In this document: piece by piece, positions 4,889 to 8,694 of the stretch
Position numbering within the stretch: the first letter of the stretch is position 1
How the letters are laid out: every line of letters begins with the position of its first letter
Source: QPIN01 sp964399475
GTDB lineage: Bacteria > Pseudomonadota > Gammaproteobacteria > Methylococcales > Methylomonadaceae
Length of the DNA stretch: 8,694 nt
Direction: 5' to 3'
Assembly (NCBI GenBank): GCA_964399475.1
Contig: CAYNRB010000136.1
Location: 1-8,694, forward strand
Program-made: the position numbers and the translations under genes
Notes under the pieces: model-generated
Databases searched by the model: none
Seen by the model: only the letters and a program-made list of their open reading frames with translations
What the model was told of the DNA's origin: nothing

Positions 4889-7588
4889 TCAACTTTTTAC
4901 TGTGGGAGTGTTGGTGATAAATTCTATAAAAGCATCACATTCCAGTGGCTTACTAAAATAATACCCCTGAAATAATATACAACCATTAGCAATTAAAAAA
5001 TCGGCTTCTTCTCTGGTTTCAACGCCTTCCGCAATCGTGCTAAACCCAAGTTGTGTCGCCATAGTAATAATGGTTTTAACAATAGAGGCTGAATTTACAT
5101 CCGTTAACATTTCTATTACAAAACTGCGGTCTATTTTTAATTGACCCAGAGGTAATTGCTTTAAATACGTCAGAGATGAGTATCCGGTGCCAAAATCGTC
5201 TAGTGATATAACAAAGCCTAATTGCTTGAGTTCTTGCATTTTATTAATACTGTCATTTATATTATCAATTGCAACACCCTCAGTAATTTCTAGCATTAAT
5301 TGAGGGGCTAGTATATCGAAGTCCAATACAGTCTTTGAAACCAGTGCCACAAAGTTTTCTGCCTTAAACTGCACGGGACTGATGTTTACGGCTAAGTGTG
5401 GAAGTCGGATACCTAGATTATTCCAGTTATTAAGCTGTCTACAGGCTTCTCTTAAAACCCATTCTCCTAACACGACAATTAGATTACTTTCTTCAGCAAT
5501 TGAAATAAAAGTATCGGGAGGAATAAAGCCTTCTTCTGGATGTTGCCAGCGTAGCAGCGCTTCTGCGCCATAACAAAACCCATCTGCGGTGATTTGTGGT
5601 TGAAATACGAGATGTAATTGTTGATTATTTATAGCATCACGTAAATCTTTTTCAATTTTTAAACGACGATGCGCGGCTTTCAGCATTTCAGATTCAAAAA
5701 CAATGACTTGATTTTTGCCATTCTTTTTCGCCCAATACATAGCGGTATCAGCTTGTTTTAACCAGTTGTTTGGTGTGGGGTTTTCTAGTGGGGTTAAACT
5801 AATACCAATACTAGAAGATGTGTTGTGCGTATGATTTTGAAGGCTATAGGGAGCCGCCAATGATTTTAGAATTTTTTCTGCAATGCTGAGAACAACAGAT
5901 ATCTTTTCATCTTCAGGAATTTCTATGTTACGGAGTAATACTACAAATTCATCACCTCCAAAACGTGAAACAGTATCTGATTCCCCAACATTTTTGTTTA
6001 TACGATCAGCGACTTGTATCAATAATTCGTCGCCGATATTATGACCTAATGTATCATTTAATAGTTTGAAACGATCTATATCAATATAGAGAACAGCACA
6101 GATTATATTGTTTGTTTCAGTTGTTGGCCTATTTTGTTGTAACAATTCCATTAGTAAGCGTCTATTTGCTAGTCCCGTCAATGGGTCATAATAGGCGAGT
6201 TCTCGCATCTTTTCCTGTGTTTGAAAGAGCTTAGTTGTACGCTGATTAAACCAGTAGGCAAGTACATTGAGTTCGCCGGTATTTTGTGTGGAGATTAAAG
6301 AAGAGTCTAAATCCTTGTTGAGCTTATTATTTTCTAGCTGTGAGATTATGTTTTTTATTGGCTGAGTTAGCGTTCTTTGAATTAAATAGAGGATAATAAT
6401 TAATGAAACACAGAATGCTAACAGGGCTATTCTATAAATAGAATTTATAATTTCACTTTCTTTTTTTACGATGGTACTTTGGGGCATAACGGTGATTATT
6501 TTCCAGTATGTTTCTGGCATGGTGATGATGGAAACAAAAACTGATTCTTGCAAAAAATAATCATTATTTATTAAGAATTGTTGATTATTGACAGTTTTAT
6601 TGGAAAGCTGTGACAAATACTGTGCAATATTTATAGCTTCTTGATTGCCAATATCATTGATGTTTTTTTCTATGTTGGAAACAAATTGTGTATCAATAAG
6701 CGCATTATCTTTTGCGACATTGACTTGAGTCACTTTGTTTTCGGATAGTTTTTTGGCAATTATTCTGAATTCTGGTTGTTTTATTGCCAGCTCATCAATT
6801 GTCATATAGGGTTGAGGTGTTAACTCAGTATCATCTACGGCGGTTTTCTTAGCTAATAATTCATCTGGAAATGAAAGAAAAGTACCATTACGATCAATTG
6901 CAAATGAATATCCACCAAAGGGTTGAGTTACTTGTTCAAGTAGCTGTCTTAATCCTTTTAAGTTAAGATCTATGGTGGTTGCACCGCTGTATATGCCCTT
7001 TTTGAAAATAGGAGATGTTACTGTCACCATGGGTTCTAAGGAATAGGGATCAATATATGATTTTGACCAGTATACCTCATCGTCAGCTAAATATTTGGAA
7101 GGTACATACCATTCTTCATGATGATAACCGGGTTCCTCAGCAAAATTATAGTTGTCGAAAAACTTTAATATTCCATTTTTATCGCGTCCCCAGAAAAAAC
7201 TTTGTCTTTCGATATTTTTATCAAAACTGTACGGCTCTGGCCAGATACCTCCTCCGGCTATGTATTGTTCAGTTCCTTTATAGTCTAATAAATTTTTAGC
7301 TACTAATTTGTAATTTGCAATATCTGGCGCTAAAGTCTTGTCAAGATTGACTAGCATATTAGCTAAGGTCTTAGCTGTTGTGGTTCGTAACTCTAACTGA
7401 TGTATAACATGTTGTCCTGTCTGGCTAATTTGTTCATAAGCCATGTGTTTTAAATGTTTTTCAGCTTTTTGGTAGAAAGTTAAGGAAACGGGCAAAATAA
7501 TTATTACTAATAATATTAAAAAAATCACTAATATTTTGAAGTTAAGACTATGAAACCAACGATATGATAGGGAACCATGAGTCGACAT
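4889..7588 (-). CDS. Inner-membrane dCache-HAMP-GGDEF-EAL cyclic-di-GMP signalling protein
   Basis: The 899-residue protein should make and/or break cyclic-di-GMP in response to an outside signal. Order: transmembrane helix 1 (about 17-38), periplasmic double-cache domain (about 40-375), helix 2 (about 384-403), HAMP (about 404-457), GGDEF (about 459-630), EAL (about 640-890). The cyclase domain has DPLTGLANR (468-476), D503/D505 and intact GGDEF (544-548). The inhibitory RxxD site reads GESD (535-538), so its arginine is lost. The phosphodiesterase domain keeps E676-A-L, N735, E767, DDFGTG (797-802), K818, E854 (AEGVET) and Q874, so it looks active. Which activity dominates cannot be told. 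In the cache, W160-Y161, Y178-x-D180 and D207 fit the amino-acid/amine sensor pattern, with E158 where amino-acid sensors have Arg. Start ATG 7588 has AAGAGA about 12 bases upstream. It is probably transcribed alone; the gene on its upstream side, the dodecin, is separated by repeats. Confidence 0.93.
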   Translation of the reverse strand: MSTHGSLSYRWFHSLNFKILVIFLILLVIIILPVSLTFYQKAEKHLKHMAYEQISQTGQHVIHQLELRTTTAKTLANMLVNLDKTLAPDIANYKLVAKNLLDYKGTEQYIAGGGIWPEPYSFDKNIERQSFFWGRDKNGILKFFDNYNFAEEPGYHHEEWYVPSKYLADDEVYWSKSYIDPYSLEPMVTVTSPIFKKGIYSGATTIDLNLKGLRQLLEQVTQPFGGYSFAIDRNGTFLSFPDELLAKKTAVDDTELTPQPYMTIDELAIKQPEFRIIAKKLSENKVTQVNVAKDNALIDTQFVSNIEKNINDIGNQEAINIAQYLSQLSNKTVNNQQFLINNDYFLQESVFVSIITMPETYWKIITVMPQSTIVKKESEIINSIYRIALLAFCVSLIIILYLIQRTLTQPIKNIISQLENNKLNKDLDSSLISTQNTGELNVLAYWFNQRTTKLFQTQEKMRELAYYDPLTGLANRRLLMELLQQNRPTTETNNIICAVLYIDIDRFKLLNDTLGHNIGDELLIQVADRINKNVGESDTVSRFGGDEFVVLLRNIEIPEDEKISVVLSIAEKILKSLAAPYSLQNHTHNTSSSIGISLTPLENPTPNNWLKQADTAMYWAKKNGKNQVIVFESEMLKAAHRRLKIEKDLRDAINNQQLHLVFQPQITADGFCYGAEALLRWQHPEEGFIPPDTFISIAEESNLIVVLGEWVLREACRQLNNWNNLGIRLPHLAVNISPVQFKAENFVALVSKTVLDFDILAPQLMLEITEGVAIDNINDSINKMQELKQLGFVISLDDFGTGYSSLTYLKQLPLGQLKIDRSFVIEMLTDVNSASIVKTIITMATQLGFSTIAEGVETREEADFLIANGCILFQGYYFSKPLECDAFIEFITNTPTVKS

Positions 7589-7635
7589 TGAACTGTTATC
7601 TCTTTAATTGTCTTGGAGGTGGGAGAGTAAGGGGC

Positions 7636-7651
7636 GTGGACTACTGTCCAC
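7636..7651. repeat. Small extragenic palindrome (GTGGAC-TACT-GTCCAC)
   Basis: A 6-bp stem with a 4-base loop, 48 bases upstream of the GGDEF-EAL start. The GGAC...GTCC core resembles the palindromes near the dodecin gene (8192-8203), suggesting one loose family of short extragenic hairpins. Confidence 0.45.
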
Positions 7652-7669
7652 ACAAGTAATACTTTTTTG

Positions 7670-7725
7670 CCTTAGGAGTGAGTGTTTAATAACTTCCAGA
7701 ACTTATTAAACACTCACTCCTAAGG
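7670..7725. repeat. Perfect 23-bp-stem hairpin
   Basis: The left arm (7670-7692, starting CCTTAGGAGTGAGTG) and right arm (7703-7725) are exact reverse complements, with a 10-base loop CTTCCAGAAC. No T-run follows on either strand, so it is not an intrinsic terminator. The left half plus loop matches 24 of 30 bases with 8560-8589, so the hairpin appears to be a tail-to-tail pair of a dispersed unit. Confidence 0.8.
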
Positions 7726-7726
7726 G

Positions 7727-7878
7727 GGTTTCCAACAATAAATATGCCAGAATTGCGTAGGATTTTTGTTTCTGATTAAACAATCTCAAGAGGCGCATAG
7801 TTATTCTACGTAACGATTGAGATGGTTTGATCAGGAACAAAAAGACAAGAAAGTTTGGTCTATTTATTGTTGGAAACC
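7727..7878. mobile_element. MITE-like inverted-repeat element, about 152 bp
   Basis: The ends are perfect 18-base inverted repeats: GGTTTCCAACAATAAATA at 7727-7744 and its complement at 7861-7878. Inner parts also pair: 7763-7789 against 7817-7843 match at 24 of 27 positions. A 27-base centre (7790-7816) is left unpaired. The whole element is thus two arms of 62-63 bases. It has no transposase, as expected of a miniature inverted-repeat element moved by a transposase elsewhere. No convincing target-site duplication is seen. On its left it abuts the perfect hairpin ending at 7725, which may mean one inserted at the edge of the other. Confidence 0.65.
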
Positions 7879-7956
7879 ACTTAAGTATAGAAGACAAAAG
7901 TACACTCTACAATAAAACGTAACTAGAAAAGAAAAAAGTTAAAAGTTGTTTTTGAG

Positions 7957-8163
7957 TTATTCAATAGTAAATCCAATCTTGATAGTGACTTGCCAATGCT
8001 GAACCTTTCCATCATCAATATGCCCTCGAGTTTCAATAACTTCAAACCAACGCATATTTTTGATCGATTCAGATGCTTTGCTCACTGCATTTTCAATAGC
8101 TTCTTGTATTCCTGTGCTTGAAGAGCCAGTTAGTTCTATTTTTTTGTATACATGATCAGACAT
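7957..8163 (-). CDS. Dodecin, flavin-binding small protein
   Basis: The 68-residue protein matches the dodecin family along its whole length and at the usual size. Dodecins form hollow dodecamers that store or buffer flavins (FMN, riboflavin or similar) in the cytoplasm. Visible signatures are the start SDHVYKKIELTGSS, the helix IQEAIENAVSKAS (19-31), RWFEV (38-42) with the flavin-stacking tryptophan W39, RGHIDDGKV (46-54), and Q58 in HWQVTIKIGF, the usual flavin-contacting glutamine. There is no signal peptide. The start ATG 8163 has a good Shine-Dalgarno (AGAGG, 8 bases upstream). It stands alone between repeat clusters. A palindromic element (8186-8247) begins 22 bases upstream of the start and so lies in the leader or promoter. 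Confidence 0.95.
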   Translation of the reverse strand: MSDHVYKKIELTGSSSTGIQEAIENAVSKASESIKNMRWFEVIETRGHIDDGKVQHWQVTIKIGFTIE

Positions 8164-8185
8164 TTGTAATTCCTCTTATTTGATG

Positions 8186-8247
8186 TAGAGCGGACTTCAG
8201 TCCACTATGAATTAAAATAGTGTATCTGGCGGACTATAGCCGCTCTA
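8186..8247. repeat. 62-bp palindromic element upstream of dodecin
   Basis: The ends are inverted (TAGAGCGG at 8186-8193, CCGCTCTA at 8240-8247). Inside are GGACTTCAGTCC (8192-8203), the pair CACTAT/ATAGTG (8203-8208 and 8217-8222), and GCGGACTATAGCCGC (8229-8243). Several alternative folds are possible, including one large cruciform or three small hairpins. If transcribed it would form a structured leader just ahead of the dodecin ribosome site. Confidence 0.65.
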
Positions 8248-8361
8248 GAATACTCCTTAAACGAAAATTGACTGAGTATTTAATCTAATGAAAATAGTTT
8301 CAAGTGATCGACAGAAGCAGAAAGAATTTCCTAGATTTTGATTGGTTATCCTAGTGTCTAT

Positions 8362-8528
8362 ACTAAGTTCTCAAGCATAATTAATTTAACATTTTACTTG
8401 TTCTTTTTTCCATCTTCAGCGTTGCATAAATAGTTGTGTAGCTCGTTATGCGCCTATTTATGCAACACTGAATATGAAAAAAAATCCTGCGTAAAATTAG
8501 TTAAATTAATTATACTTGGGTACTTATT
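8362..8528. mobile_element. Long imperfect inverted repeat, MITE-like, about 167 bp
   Basis: The left arm (8362-8433) and right arm (8454-8528) are reverse complements over 72-75 bases with a few mismatches and short gaps. The core is perfect: GTTGCATAAATAG (8421-8433) and CTATTTATGCAAC (8454-8466). The blocks AAGCATAATTAATTTAAC and TTCAGCGTTGCATAAATAG are each conserved in the other arm with one mismatch. A 20-base loop (8434-8453) separates the arms. There is no coding content. The sequence is unlike the 7727-7878 element, so it is a second family. Confidence 0.65.
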
Positions 8529-8559
8529 GAGGAATGTGCGAATTATTTAATTCCCATTT

Positions 8560-8589
8560 CTTAGGCGTGAAGATTTAATAATTTCCGGA
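8560..8589. repeat. Second copy of the CTTAGG-type dispersed unit
   Basis: CTTAGGCGTGAAGATTTAAT and the following bases to TTTCCGGA match the left half and loop of the 7670-7725 hairpin (7671-7700) at 24 of 30 positions in the same orientation. Here the inverted partner is absent, showing the unit can occur singly. Confidence 0.5.
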
Positions 8590-8631
8590 TTTTTACTTGC
8601 CTTTTGACTCCACTGAAGTACTACTCAACCA

Positions 8632-8679
8632 CTATGGAATGAAAGTCCATAGGTTGTTTTAAAACGACTGAAAGTCGTT
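8632..8679. repeat. Two small hairpins at the window edge
   Basis: CTATGGA (8632-8638) pairs with TCCATAG (8646-8652) around a 7-base loop. AACGACT (8663-8669) pairs with AGTCGTT (8673-8679) around GAA. Both loops carry GAAAG-type sequence and resemble the other short extragenic palindromes here. The element may continue beyond the window. Confidence 0.5.
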
Positions 8680-8694
8680 CCCGTATTTACTTAT

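Larger units (their letters stand above)
7589..7956. other. Repeat-filled spacer between dodecin and GGDEF-EAL genes
   Basis: The 368 bases hold no supported gene. From left to right they contain a small hairpin (7636-7651), a perfect 23-bp-stem hairpin (7670-7725) and a MITE-like inverted repeat (7727-7878), each listed separately. The remainder up to the dodecin stop is A/G-rich (7879-7956) with no recognisable terminator. A 63-codon minus-strand frame across this area is a by-product of the repeats. Confidence 0.6.
8164..8694. other. Gene-free, repeat-dense right flank
   Basis: The 531 bases contain no supported coding region. They hold the palindrome upstream of dodecin (8186-8247), a long inverted repeat (8362-8528), a repeat copy (8560-8589) and two edge hairpins (8632-8652 and 8663-8679). 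The stretch 8250-8360 shows nothing I can name; the dodecin promoter may overlap the palindrome or lie just beyond it. Confidence 0.6.

Noticed and set aside
7670..7725. Intrinsic terminator
   Set aside because: The stem is strong, but no T-run follows on either strand.
7706..7897. 63-codon minus-strand open frame
   Set aside because: It lies across the hairpin and the MITE-like element, has no ribosome site and no protein-like domain; the inverted repeats explain the open frame.
8164..8260. FMN riboswitch upstream of dodecin
   Set aside because: A flavin riboswitch would be plausible by function, but the sequence is short and is made of simple palindromes, without the multi-helix conserved core of that riboswitch.
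7589..8694. CRISPR array or phage attachment sites
   Set aside because: The repeats are inverted or singly dispersed, not regularly spaced direct repeats with spacers, and no cas, integrase or tRNA gene is present.

Overview
The window is AT-rich DNA from a Gram-negative bacterium. Supporting features are Sec signal peptides, two lipoprotein signals (one in a broken gene), a cache-HAMP-GGDEF-EAL signalling protein and a CheZ-like protein. The mix of periplasmic copper proteins, cyclic-di-GMP signalling, a dodecin and intergenic spacers full of palindromes fits an AT-rich gammaproteobacterium. A methanotroph-like (Methylococcales-type) relative is my best guess, but this is an inference from gene style; no taxonomic marker gene is present.

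Left part (1-3014, all minus strand): a copper-protein cluster. A cupredoxin-domain protein with a Met/His-rich segment runs off the left edge (1-581). It overlaps by 8 bases the end of a larger multicopper oxidase (574-2235) that has a signal peptide, complete copper motifs and a C-terminal membrane anchor. Upstream, in the same direction, lie the remains of a lipoprotein gene (2444-3014), broken by a one-base frameshift in its signal peptide and by an in-frame stop. The two intact proteins probably act together in the periplasm on copper oxidation, copper tolerance or electron transfer.

Middle (3015-7588): a gene-free spacer with a palindromic repeat and a plausible promoter, then two plus-strand genes. 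These are a small helical protein with a CheZ-like D-x3-Q signature (3476-4015) and a TPR lipoprotein (4193-4783). Convergent to them is a 899-residue inner-membrane dCache-HAMP-GGDEF-EAL protein (4889-7588, minus) that links an external ligand to cyclic-di-GMP turnover.

Right part (7589-8694): a dodecin gene (7957-8163, minus) set among repeats. These are a perfect 23-bp-stem hairpin, an abutting 152-bp MITE-like inverted repeat with 18-bp perfect ends, a palindromic element just upstream of the dodecin start, a second inverted repeat of about 170 bp with arms over 70 nt, a second copy of the hairpin's half-unit, and two more small hairpins at the edge. No tRNA, rRNA, CRISPR array or transposase gene was found. 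I see no clear new multi-gene system. The most notable items are the membrane-anchored oxidase with its cupredoxin partner, the CheZ-like protein, the altered cache ligand motif, the decayed lipoprotein and the repeat families.
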